This document shows, piece after piece, positions 1-5,056 of a stretch of 5,056 nt of DNA (position 1 is its first letter; each line of letters opens with the position of its first letter). Location of the stretch: contig DAICZO010000168.1 of NCBI GenBank assembly GCA_027311125.1, positions 1-5,056 of the forward strand, read 5' to 3'. A program made the translations under genes and the position numbers. The notes beneath the pieces were generated by a model, which saw only the letters and a list, made by a program, of their open reading frames with translations, was not told the DNA's origin and ran no database searches. The stretch comes from Acidobacteriaceae bacterium (GTDB taxonomy: Bacteria; Acidobacteriota; Terriglobia; Terriglobales; Acidobacteriaceae).

Positions 1-1049
1 TTATTGTTGAATGTGATATCCCGATTCCGAATCTGCAGCGTCAACGGCACCAGCACTGTATCGTTCGTCACCTTCACATAGTCGGTCCGCACATCAAACA
101 GGAACGGAGGCCCGGTCAGAATCTTGGAGGTAGCCATAAACGCCTCCAGATCCTTGAACTTGATCTCCGGCGGAGCCATCAGTTTTGCAAAACGATCCAG
201 ACGATCAAACTGCTTGCTCTGGTTGCTCGATGACATCGGCCCCGTGCCAAGCTGCTCCAGTCCGCCACCCGCAAACCGATCCGCCTGCTTCGCCTGTCCC
301 TGCTGTTCATAGAGCGTCTGTCCCGCTCCCGGCACATGCTTCAGCGCATCTTTCTCTGAGCGGTCAATCGTCATGTGGTAGTCGCCACACATACACGTAT
401 CGACAAACTCAATATCAATATTGTCCCCAATACCGGCCAAATAGCGGTAGTGCCACGTCTCAAAGGGGAAAGTCGATGTGTTTCCGCCGCCCTCATCCAT
501 CGGACGCTCGTAGTTTCCGCCGCTGGGGTGGGAGTCGATGCTGTCCGGCTTGCCGTATGCGATGTAAATATGTCCACGATCCGTCCGCCACCCCGGCTTA
601 CCGGCCGCATAATGCTCGTTGGCATACGCAATGCGCTGGTAGTGCTCCTCGCGATACTCGTTCTCCGGCGAGTCAGGATTTGGATTGCGCCGCAGCCAGA
701 ACTGCTCAATAAACTGGTCACGCTCTTCGTCGTTGCTCAAACTCTTGAAAGCCTGCAACTCCTGGTCCGTGATAATCCAGCGGACGTCTTCGTCAACCCA
801 CTTCTTGTACTCGCCGTGCAACTCACCACGCAGCGCTTTTTGCTGCTTGAAGCGCTCTTGGTCGCTCAGCTTGCGCTTGAGCGGATCGGGCTTCTCCACC
901 GTCGCCGGAATCTGGTTCACCCCATCGGTCGTCTGGCCCGCGGGCGCTGCCTGCGTCGTGGTTGCTGTCTGTGCCGGTGCTGCCACTGCCCCCATCAAGG
1001 CCATTAAAAATAGTGCTGATCCTGTGACCAAAGTACGTGAGGTAGACAT
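1..1049 (-). CDS. GWxTD-domain exported protein, C-terminus cut by window edge
   Basis: I translated 349 complete codons from an ATG at 1049-1047; the frame is still open at the left edge. The N-terminus is a signal peptide: Arg5, a hydrophobic stretch at about residues 7-24, and an APA-Gln cleavage site after residue 26. A Thr/Gln/Ala-rich linker follows, then a charged segment from about residue 58 containing FIEQFWLRRNPNPDSPENEY and EHYQRIAYANEHY, then the namesake motif GWRTD at residues 153-157 followed by RGHIYIAYGKPDSID. These are hallmarks of the GWxTD domain, common in Acidobacteriota and of unknown biochemical function. Further on there is a C-M-C-G-D-Y-H motif (Cys219, Cys221, His225). 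An AGGAG ribosome site lies at 1061-1065, 11 nt before the ATG. The protein is probably periplasmic or outer-surface. Codon use is NNG-biased, unlike the three plus-strand genes. The family call is strong; the function is unknown. Confidence 0.93.
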   Translation of the reverse strand, partial: MSTSRTLVTGSALFLMALMGAVAAPAQTATTTQAAPAGQTTDGVNQIPATVEKPDPLKRKLSDQERFKQQKALRGELHGEYKKWVDEDVRWIITDQELQAFKSLSNDEERDQFIEQFWLRRNPNPDSPENEYREEHYQRIAYANEHYAAGKPGWRTDRGHIYIAYGKPDSIDSHPSGGNYERPMDEGGGNTSTFPFETWHYRYLAGIGDNIDIEFVDTCMCGDYHMTIDRSEKDALKHVPGAGQTLYEQQGQAKQADRFAGGGLEQLGTGPMSSSNQSKQFDRLDRFAKLMAPPEIKFKDLEAFMATSKILTGPPFLFDVRTDYVKVTNDTVLVPLTLQIRNRDITFNN

Positions 1050-1077
1050 GTGACGTGGAACTCCTGTTTCCTGACTC

Positions 1078-1106
1078 ATTGTATGACTGTTGGACGAGCG
1101 ATACAA
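1078..1106 (-). promoter_or_regulatory. Candidate sigma-70-type promoter for the GWxTD gene
   Basis: Read on the minus strand, TTGTAT (1106-1101) is followed after exactly 17 bp by TACAAT (1083-1078). The -10 matches the TATAAT consensus at five of six positions; the -35 matches only TTG. Transcription would begin near 1071, giving a leader of about 20 nt that includes the AGGAG at 1065-1061 before the ATG at 1049. Position and spacing fit well; the weak -35 keeps confidence moderate. Confidence 0.5.
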
Positions 1107-1141
1107 GCGACCGACACCACGCGCCCTGATATCATCTGCAT

Positions 1142-1154
1142 TGTAAGACGTACA
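1142..1154. promoter_or_regulatory. Candidate operator, TGTA-N5-TACA dyad
   Basis: A 13-bp interrupted palindrome, TGTA at 1142-1145 and TACA at 1151-1154, sits mid-way in the divergent region. The left arm is part of CATTGTAAGAC (1139-1149), which resembles CATTGTATGAC (1077-1087) with one mismatch; the copies start 62 bp apart and the second overlaps the candidate -10 of the minus-strand gene. This layout would suit a dimeric repressor, but four-base arms are short and may be chance. No regulator gene is present in the window to pair it with. Confidence 0.2.
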
Positions 1155-1242
1155 GAAAACAAGAAGTTCTCGCCCAGCAGCGCCATGCTTTCTCTCACGC
1201 TTTGGCGTTTTAAATGGAACGCTTCAACTTCTCCGTGCGTAA

Positions 1243-1264
1243 TCATGTACGAGCATGAGTCATG
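1243..1264. promoter_or_regulatory. Overlapping TCATG/CATGA dyads upstream of adaptor gene
   Basis: Three half-sites occur in a row: TCATG (1243-1247), CATGA (1254-1258) and TCATG (1260-1264). The last two form an 11-bp palindrome around G1259; the first two form a dyad with a 6-bp spacer. The 8-mer ATGAGTCA (1255-1262) in this cluster recurs inverted as TGACTCAT at 1072-1079, directly upstream of the minus-strand gene. The cluster lies 56-77 bp before the adaptor start, where a regulator or promoter element would be expected. Functional status is inference only. Confidence 0.22.
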
Positions 1265-1304
1265 CCGCAGGAAAATACCGTTCCGCACCCCAGCGGACGT
1301 GGAT

Positions 1305-1310
1305 AAAGGG
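1305..1310 (+). promoter_or_regulatory. Ribosome binding site deciding the adaptor start
   Basis: AAAGGG ends 9 nt before the ATG at 1320. It supports this start over the earlier in-frame codons back to 1050, since the protein beginning here opens with a short Lys-containing n-region and a membrane anchor. Confidence 0.6.
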
Positions 1311-1319
1311 TGCATCTGG

Positions 1320-2714
1320 ATGAGCGCGAAGAAGATCATCATTGTTGTAGTTGCAGTACTGGTTCTTGCCGGAATCATCGCTGGCAGCATCATTCACAGC
1401 CAGTCCAACGTCACCAAAGTCGCTACTGGCAAAGTCCTCCGCCAGGACCTGACCTCCATCGTCAGCGGAACCGGCCAGATCAAGCCAAAAACCTACGTCA
1501 ACGTTGGGGCCACCGCCTTCGGACGCATCACGCACCTGTACGTCAAAGAAGGCGATCAGGTCAAAAAAGGTACCGTCCTCGCCACCGTCGAAAACGTCCA
1601 GCCCGAGGCCACCGTCGCTGCCCAGCAGGCCACCATCGCCTCCTCCAAAACCGACGTCAACTCCCTCGTCGCCGCCGAGAAAACCGCCGAAGCCAACATC
1701 ATTCAAGCCAAGGCAGACCTCGAGCAGAAGCGCCTTGACTACGACCGCGCCAAGTCCCTCTATAACGAGAAGCTCATCGCCAAGCAGGACTACGACAGCA
1801 AAAAAGCTGCCTACGACATGTCCTCCGCTACCCTCACCCAGCGCATCGCCTCTCTTGCCCAGGCCCAGGCCCAGACTGAGTCCCAGCGAGCCCACGTCAA
1901 TCAGGCGGTTGCCAGCCAGCGTTCCAACTTCGATGCACTCGACAAAACCATCAGCCGCGCCCCCTTTGACGGCCTCGTCACCAACGTCCCCGTCCGTGAG
2001 GGCGAAACCGTCGTCGTAGGCATCCAGAACGCCGGCGGCTCCACCATCATGACCCTCGCCGACATGTCCGTAATCACCGCCGAAGTTAAAGTCGACGAAA
2101 CCGACATCGTCAACATCCGCATGGACCAGCCCGCAGACGTCACCGTAGACGCTCTCCCCGGCCGCATCTTCAAAGGCCACGTCACCGAAGTAGGCGACCA
2201 GGCCCTCCTCCGCACCACCGGCCTCTCCACCACCCAAAGCACCACCGGCACCGAGGAAGCCAAGGACTTCAAAGTCGTCGTTACCCTCGACGAGGCATCG
2301 CCCGATCTCCGTCCCGGCCTCTCTGCCACCGCTAAAATCACCACCGCCCACAAGAGCAACACGCTCGTCATCCCCATCCAGTCCCTCGTCCAGCGCGACG
2401 TCGCCACTGAGAAATATCTCGCCACCCACGACGGTAAATCTGCCTCCACCTCGGCGACACAACCATCCGCCAAGCCGCAGTTCGTTCAGGGCGTCTATTT
2501 GGTCACCAGCGACCACGGCAAGCTCAAAGTCAACTTCGCTCCCGTAACCACTGGAATCACCGGAGCGACAGATATCGAAGTCCTCGGTGGACTCAAGGAA
2601 GGCGACGAGCTGGTCACCGGCCGTTACAAAGTCCTGCGCGTCCTCAAAAGCGGTACCACCGTCAAACGAGATAACTCACCCGATGCCACCGCCTCCGACG
2701 CGGACAAGTCCTAG
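1320..2714 (+). CDS. MacA/HlyD-type periplasmic adaptor (membrane fusion protein)
   Basis: The 464-residue protein begins with MSAKK and a single hydrophobic anchor (about residues 6-25), placing the rest in the periplasm. A first half of the lipoyl-like domain follows (about 48-92, with GRITHLYVKEGDQVKKGTVL), then a long Ala/Gln/Lys-rich alpha-helical hairpin (about 97-208), then the returning strand ISRAPFDGLVTNVPVREGETV (211-230), a beta-barrel section (about 250-345) and a C-terminal membrane-proximal domain ending near residue 450. This order is that of adaptors in tripartite efflux pumps, which bridge an inner-membrane transporter and an outer-membrane channel. Two apparent insertions stand out: residues 296-316, rich in Thr/Ser, and 369-388, rich in Ser/Ala/Thr/Gln. 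The ATPase gene starts 78 nt after the TAG stop, suggesting one operon and an ABC-type (MacA-like) rather than RND partner. Substrate cannot be deduced. Confidence 0.92.
   Translation: MSAKKIIIVVVAVLVLAGIIAGSIIHSQSNVTKVATGKVLRQDLTSIVSGTGQIKPKTYVNVGATAFGRITHLYVKEGDQVKKGTVLATVENVQPEATVAAQQATIASSKTDVNSLVAAEKTAEANIIQAKADLEQKRLDYDRAKSLYNEKLIAKQDYDSKKAAYDMSSATLTQRIASLAQAQAQTESQRAHVNQAVASQRSNFDALDKTISRAPFDGLVTNVPVREGETVVVGIQNAGGSTIMTLADMSVITAEVKVDETDIVNIRMDQPADVTVDALPGRIFKGHVTEVGDQALLRTTGLSTTQSTTGTEEAKDFKVVVTLDEASPDLRPGLSATAKITTAHKSNTLVIPIQSLVQRDVATEKYLATHDGKSASTSATQPSAKPQFVQGVYLVTSDHGKLKVNFAPVTTGITGATDIEVLGGLKEGDELVTGRYKVLRVLKSGTTVKRDNSPDATASDADKS
1857..1874 (+). repeat. Three tandem GCCCAG hexamers in the adaptor hairpin
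   Basis: GCCCAG is repeated three times exactly, encoding Ala-Gln-Ala-Gln-Ala-Gln at residues 180-185 of the adaptor, on the helical hairpin. The unit is a multiple of three, so copy-number change would keep frame but shift the coiled-coil register. Confidence 0.75.
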
Positions 2715-2783
2715 CAATCCCTGCAGCACCTCGGAACCAACTCGAAGCGTCAAACGTACTAACCTTGTCACTTGAAACTCCCC

Positions 2784-2787
2784 GGAG
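2784..2787 (+). promoter_or_regulatory. Ribosome binding site deciding the ATPase start
   Basis: GGAG lies 5 nt before the ATG at 2793. The alternative in-frame TTG at 2772 has no purine-rich site in front of it, so the ATG is preferred. Confidence 0.6.
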
Positions 2788-2792
2788 ACCGG

Positions 2793-3551
2793 ATGGCTAT
2801 CGAAACCGCTGTAGACCCAAACCAGAGAAACACCAATGGCCCTATGCCGGGCGACGTCATCGTCACCGACAATCTGTGGAAGACCTACGAGATGGGCGAT
2901 CAACAGGTCAACGCTCTTCGCGGCGTCAACCTCCGCATCCGCCACAACGAGTATGTCGCCATCATGGGACCCTCCGGCTCCGGTAAATCCACCCTCATGA
3001 ACCTCATCGGCTGCCTCGACTCGCCCTCCCAGGGCAAGTACTGGCTCAACGGACACGACGTCTCCGAGCTCAACGACGACGAACTCGCCCGTATCCGCAA
3101 CAAAGAGATCGGCTTCGTCTTCCAGACCTTCAACCTGCTCGCCCGCGCCACCTCCCTCCACAACGTTGAGCTGCCTCTCATCTACAACGGCACCCCCGCA
3201 GCCGAACGCACCGCCCGCGCCAAGGCCGTCCTCGAGTCCGTCAACCTCGGCACGCGCATGATGCACAAGCCCAACGAGCTCTCCGGCGGACAGCGCCAGC
3301 GCGTCGCCATCGCCCGCGCTCTCGTCAACAAACCCTCCATCATCCTTGCCGACGAACCCACCGGAAACCTCGACTCCAAAACCGGAGAAGAGATCATGGC
3401 CCTCTTCGACGACCTCCATGCCAAGGGCAACACCATCGTCCTCGTCACCCACGAGCCAGACATCGCGGAGTACGCCCACCGCGTCGTCACCATCCGCGAC
3501 GGCGTCATCGCCAGCGATCACCCCTCCGCCCGTTTTCAGAATCGCAGCTAA
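2793..3551 (+). CDS. ABC transporter ATP-binding protein, MacB/LolD family
   Basis: The 252-residue protein is a complete, stand-alone nucleotide-binding domain. Visible motifs in order are the A-loop aromatic Tyr32, Walker [10 protein letters not shown] (59-67), Q-loop Gln111 in FVFQTFNLL, signature LSGGQ (163-167), Walker [10 protein letters not shown] (183-191, catalytic Glu188), D-loop NLDSKTGEE (192-200) and H-loop His220. All catalytic residues are present, so it should hydrolyse ATP on the cytoplasmic face. The FVFQ-FNLL and [11 protein letters not shown] patterns are characteristic of the MacB/LolD/FtsE-like group, which powers export of macrolides, peptides or lipoproteins with an FtsX-like permease. 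In E. coli MacB the ATPase is fused to its permease; here there is no fusion, and no permease gene follows. The first 20 residues are a short polar extension; Met18 is a possible alternative start. It is probably cotranscribed with the adaptor upstream. Confidence 0.95.
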   Translation: MAIETAVDPNQRNTNGPMPGDVIVTDNLWKTYEMGDQQVNALRGVNLRIRHNEYVAIMGPSGSGKSTLMNLIGCLDSPSQGKYWLNGHDVSELNDDELARIRNKEIGFVFQTFNLLARATSLHNVELPLIYNGTPAAERTARAKAVLESVNLGTRMMHKPNELSGGQRQRVAIARALVNKPSIILADEPTGNLDSKTGEEIMALFDDLHAKGNTIVLVTHEPDIAEYAHRVVTIRDGVIASDHPSARFQNRS

Positions 3552-3572
3552 ATCGTTGCCCCATATACAACT

Positions 3573-3592
3573 CGGATACATCGGCATATCCG
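3573..3592. repeat. 20-bp dyad CGGATA-N8-TATCCG between ATPase and secreted protein genes
   Basis: Arms of six bases (3573-3578 and 3587-3592) are perfectly complementary around an 8-base centre. It begins 21 nt after the ATPase stop codon. There is no T-run after it (CCCCCTCC follows), so it is a poor intrinsic terminator. It could be an operator, an mRNA 3' end hairpin, or chance. Its centre is about 59 bp before the proposed transcription start of the next gene, a position typical of activator sites. Confidence 0.4.
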
Positions 3593-3629
3593 CCCCCTCC
3601 AGACACCCGGATGCCCCTCCTTCGCCGTC

Positions 3630-3635
3630 TAAAAT
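3630..3635 (+). promoter_or_regulatory. Candidate -10 element, possibly for a leaderless transcript
   Basis: TAAAAT matches the -10 consensus at five of six positions and ends only 3 nt before the first of two adjacent ATG codons (3639 and 3642). A normal 6-nt gap from -10 to +1 would put the transcription start exactly at the second ATG, and there is no Shine-Dalgarno sequence in front of either. No convincing -35 is seen 16-18 bp upstream. Confidence 0.4.
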
Positions 3636-3638
3636 AGA

Positions 3639-5056
3639 ATGATGGCAAAGTTCCTCAAGACTGTACTGCTCACCGGCAGTCTCGTTGCATCGCTCCTTCC
3701 CTGCACCGCCGCCTTTGCTGACTCCGCTCGCTTCGACCTCGCCGGCCCCAAACTGGAAATCCGCGTCACCCGCGACGGCAAAACCCTGCCCATCGCCAAC
3801 GTTCCCAACCTGCAGCCCGCAGACAAGCTCTGGCTCCACCCAGACATGCCCGACACCCAGTCGGTCCGCTACCTCCTCATCGTGGCCTTCCTGCGTGGAA
3901 CCACCAATCCCCCGCCCGACAACTGGTTCTTCAAAATCGAAACCTGGCGCAAAAACGTCCGTCAGGAAGGCGTCACCATCACCGTCCCCGCCGAAGCCCA
4001 GCAGGCTATCCTCTTCCTCGCACCAGAGACCGGCGGCGACTTCACCACCCTCCGCTCCTCCGTCCGCGCCCGCCCCGGCGTCTTCGTTCGTGCCTCGCAA
4101 GACCTCATCGAAGCAGGCTTTGAGCAAGCCCGCATCGATAAATACATCGCCTCCCTCCGCCAGGTCCCACCCACCGAGACCCAGCGCCTCGCCGACCACT
4201 CCGCCCTCCTCGCGCGCACTCTCAACCTCAAGCCCAACGACGATTGCTTCAAGCGCCCCGTAGACCTCCAGTACAACTGCCTGATCCAGTCCGGGAATCA
4301 GACCCTTCTCGACGACGGCCACGCCCAAAGCATCGTCGCCGGACTCGCCAGCGGAGCCAACGCCGACTTCATCAACGCCGCCAGTTACACCCCCCTCGCC
4401 GGTGGCGGCAACTACAGCGCCTACGTCGGCGCACTCGTCGATCTCATCCGCATCACCAGCGGCCTCCACACCGCACAGTACCAGTACATCCCCGCCATCG
4501 CCGCACCCGAACAGGAGAACCTCAACCTCCGCCTCAACACCCCGCCCTCCTTCCGCAATCCCAAGTCCGTCATCGTCATCGGTCTTCCTGCCATCCAGAA
4601 AGCCGTTCCGCCCCCTCTCCGCCCCAGCAACCCGGACTTCGTCAACTGCCTCGTCAAACCCCGCCTCGTCCTGCCCATTGAGGGCGCACCCCTCGTCTAC
4701 TCCACGTCCTTCGCCCACCAGCTCGTCCTGCACCTCAACACCCCCACTCCAACACCCGACATCCCGCTCACCCCCGACGCCTTCCGTGGCGGCCTCATCA
4801 TCGCGCCCACCGAAGAGCGCAAGCTCCTCAGCCCGGAGCCCGCCACCCAGGCCACCGTCGCACCCGCCCAACATCCCCTGCCTCCCGGCGAACTCTCCGG
4901 AACCGTCCTCGGTCAGTGGGGATTCGACTCCTTCACCGGCCCCACCGTTCTCCTCCAGCAAGCCCCCGGCACTGGCTGGAAGCTCATCTCCGACGCACCC
5001 CTCATCGCCGGACACGAGAACCATGTCGTGCTCACCGCCAACGGCACCGCCTGCGT
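3639..5056 (+). CDS. Exported protein of unknown function, C-terminus cut by window edge
   Basis: From the first ATG, 472 complete codons are open to the right edge with no stop. The second ATG at 3642 is equally possible. The N-terminus is a signal peptide: Lys4 and Lys7, a hydrophobic core at about residues 8-21, and an AFA-Asp cleavage site after residue 27; Cys22 is preceded by Pro, so it does not look like a lipobox. The mature part has a beta-rich opening (FDLAGPKLEIRVTRDGKTL), then LWLHPDMPDTQSVRYLLIVAFLRG, a helical stretch with two nearby cysteines (Cys203, Cys214), a Gly-rich LAGGGNYSAYVGALVDL segment (253-269), SFRNPKSVIVIGLPAI (304-319) and a Pro/Thr-rich region (about 365-420). 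I recognise no catalytic motif or named domain; I recall similar proteins only as acidobacterial hypotheticals. It is likely periplasmic. Strong NNC codon bias and long coherent frame make it a real gene. Confidence 0.88.
   Translation, partial: MMAKFLKTVLLTGSLVASLLPCTAAFADSARFDLAGPKLEIRVTRDGKTLPIANVPNLQPADKLWLHPDMPDTQSVRYLLIVAFLRGTTNPPPDNWFFKIETWRKNVRQEGVTITVPAEAQQAILFLAPETGGDFTTLRSSVRARPGVFVRASQDLIEAGFEQARIDKYIASLRQVPPTETQRLADHSALLARTLNLKPNDDCFKRPVDLQYNCLIQSGNQTLLDDGHAQSIVAGLASGANADFINAASYTPLAGGGNYSAYVGALVDLIRITSGLHTAQYQYIPAIAAPEQENLNLRLNTPPSFRNPKSVIVIGLPAIQKAVPPPLRPSNPDFVNCLVKPRLVLPIEGAPLVYSTSFAHQLVLHLNTPTPTPDIPLTPDAFRGGLIIAPTEERKLLSPEPATQATVAPAQHPLPPGELSGTVLGQWGFDSFTGPTVLLQQAPGTGWKLISDAPLIAGHENHVVLTANGTAC

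Larger units (their letters stand above)
1050..1319. other. Divergent intergenic region between GWxTD gene and adaptor gene
   Basis: This 270-bp stretch separates two genes transcribed away from each other and should hold both promoters. It is less GC-rich than its surroundings. The plus-strand frame of the adaptor is open back to a GTG at 1050, but that translation (Cys-, Thr- and Trp-containing, low similarity to any domain) sits before a good start with a ribosome site and a membrane anchor, so I treat it as non-coding. For the minus-strand gene there is a reasonable -35/-10 pair. For the plus-strand gene I saw only weak candidates, for example TTAAAT at 1210-1215 with no good -35 partner. 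Short dyads and an inverted 8-mer are listed separately. Confidence 0.8.

Noticed and set aside
375..1007. Plus-strand open frame of 210 codons opposite the GWxTD gene
   Set aside because: It is antisense to a gene with a signal peptide and the GWRTD motif; its Val/Leu/Arg-rich translation shows no domain.
1050..1319. 90-codon N-terminal extension of the adaptor from a GTG at 1050
   Set aside because: The translated extension resembles no domain, would bury the membrane anchor inside the protein, and overlaps the promoter region of the divergent gene; the ATG at 1320 has a ribosome site.
1260..2516. Minus-strand open frame of 418 codons opposite the adaptor gene
   Set aside because: Same phase relation and same Gly/Val/Asp-rich composition; explained by the NNC bias of the adaptor gene.
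2765..2770. TTGTCA as a -35 element for an internal promoter before the ATPase
   Set aside because: Although close to TTGACA, no -10-like hexamer occurs 15-19 bp downstream; read-through from the adaptor gene is simpler.
2772..2792. TTG start seven codons upstream of the ATPase ATG
   Set aside because: No ribosome site precedes it, while GGAG stands 5 nt before the ATG at 2793.
3573..3635. Intrinsic terminator after the ATPase gene
   Set aside because: The dyad has only a six-base stem with an 8-base loop and is followed by a C-rich run, not a T-run.
3652..3704. Lipoprotein signal in the secreted protein (Leu-Leu-Pro-Cys22)
   Set aside because: Pro directly before Cys does not fit the lipobox, and a good signal peptidase I site (AFA before Asp28) follows.
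2676..5024. Minus-strand open frame of 782 codons opposite the ATPase and secreted-protein genes
   Set aside because: Its first codon positions fall exactly on the third positions of both plus-strand genes (same frame, position 2 modulo 3). Because these are mostly C, the antisense codons are mostly GNN, which can never be stops. The translation is a featureless Gly/Val/Glu/Asp/Ala mix, so it is a codon-bias artefact.

Overview
The window reads as a piece of a GC-rich bacterial chromosome, most likely an acidobacterium of the class Terriglobia (Terriglobus/Granulicella/Edaphobacter-like). The assignment rests on three things: a GWxTD-domain secreted protein of the type abundant in that phylum, a MacA/HlyD-type adaptor followed by a MacB/LolD-type ATPase with sequence details I associate with acidobacterial copies, and a secreted protein of a type I recall only as an acidobacterial hypothetical. 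This is recognition from memory, not a database search.

Layout. Positions 1-1049 (minus strand) hold the N-terminal 349 codons of an exported GWxTD-domain protein that runs off the left edge. Positions 1050-1319 are a 270-bp divergent intergenic region with a plausible promoter for the minus-strand gene and several short dyads and repeats. On the plus strand follow a membrane-anchored periplasmic adaptor (1320-2714), an ABC ATPase (2793-3551) and, after an 87-bp gap with a 20-bp dyad and a possible leaderless promoter, an exported protein of unknown function (3639 to the right edge, incomplete).

How the genes may work together. The adaptor and ATPase look like two of the three inner-membrane and periplasmic parts of a MacAB/Lol-like tripartite ABC exporter. 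The FtsX/MacB-type permease that normally accompanies them is not between them, just after the ATPase, or just upstream, so it must lie elsewhere or the set is incomplete. The downstream secreted protein may be a separate transcription unit. No mobile elements, CRISPR arrays, rRNA or tRNA genes were seen.

The most striking compositional feature is that synonymous sites favour C on the plus strand whichever strand is coding. Plus-strand genes use NNC codons (Leu mostly CTC), while the minus-strand gene uses NNG codons (Leu mostly CTG/TTG). This looks like replication-strand skew, and it also explains the very long but spurious antisense open frames. I found no clear evidence of a wholly new system; the best leads are the uncharacterised secreted protein and the missing permease.
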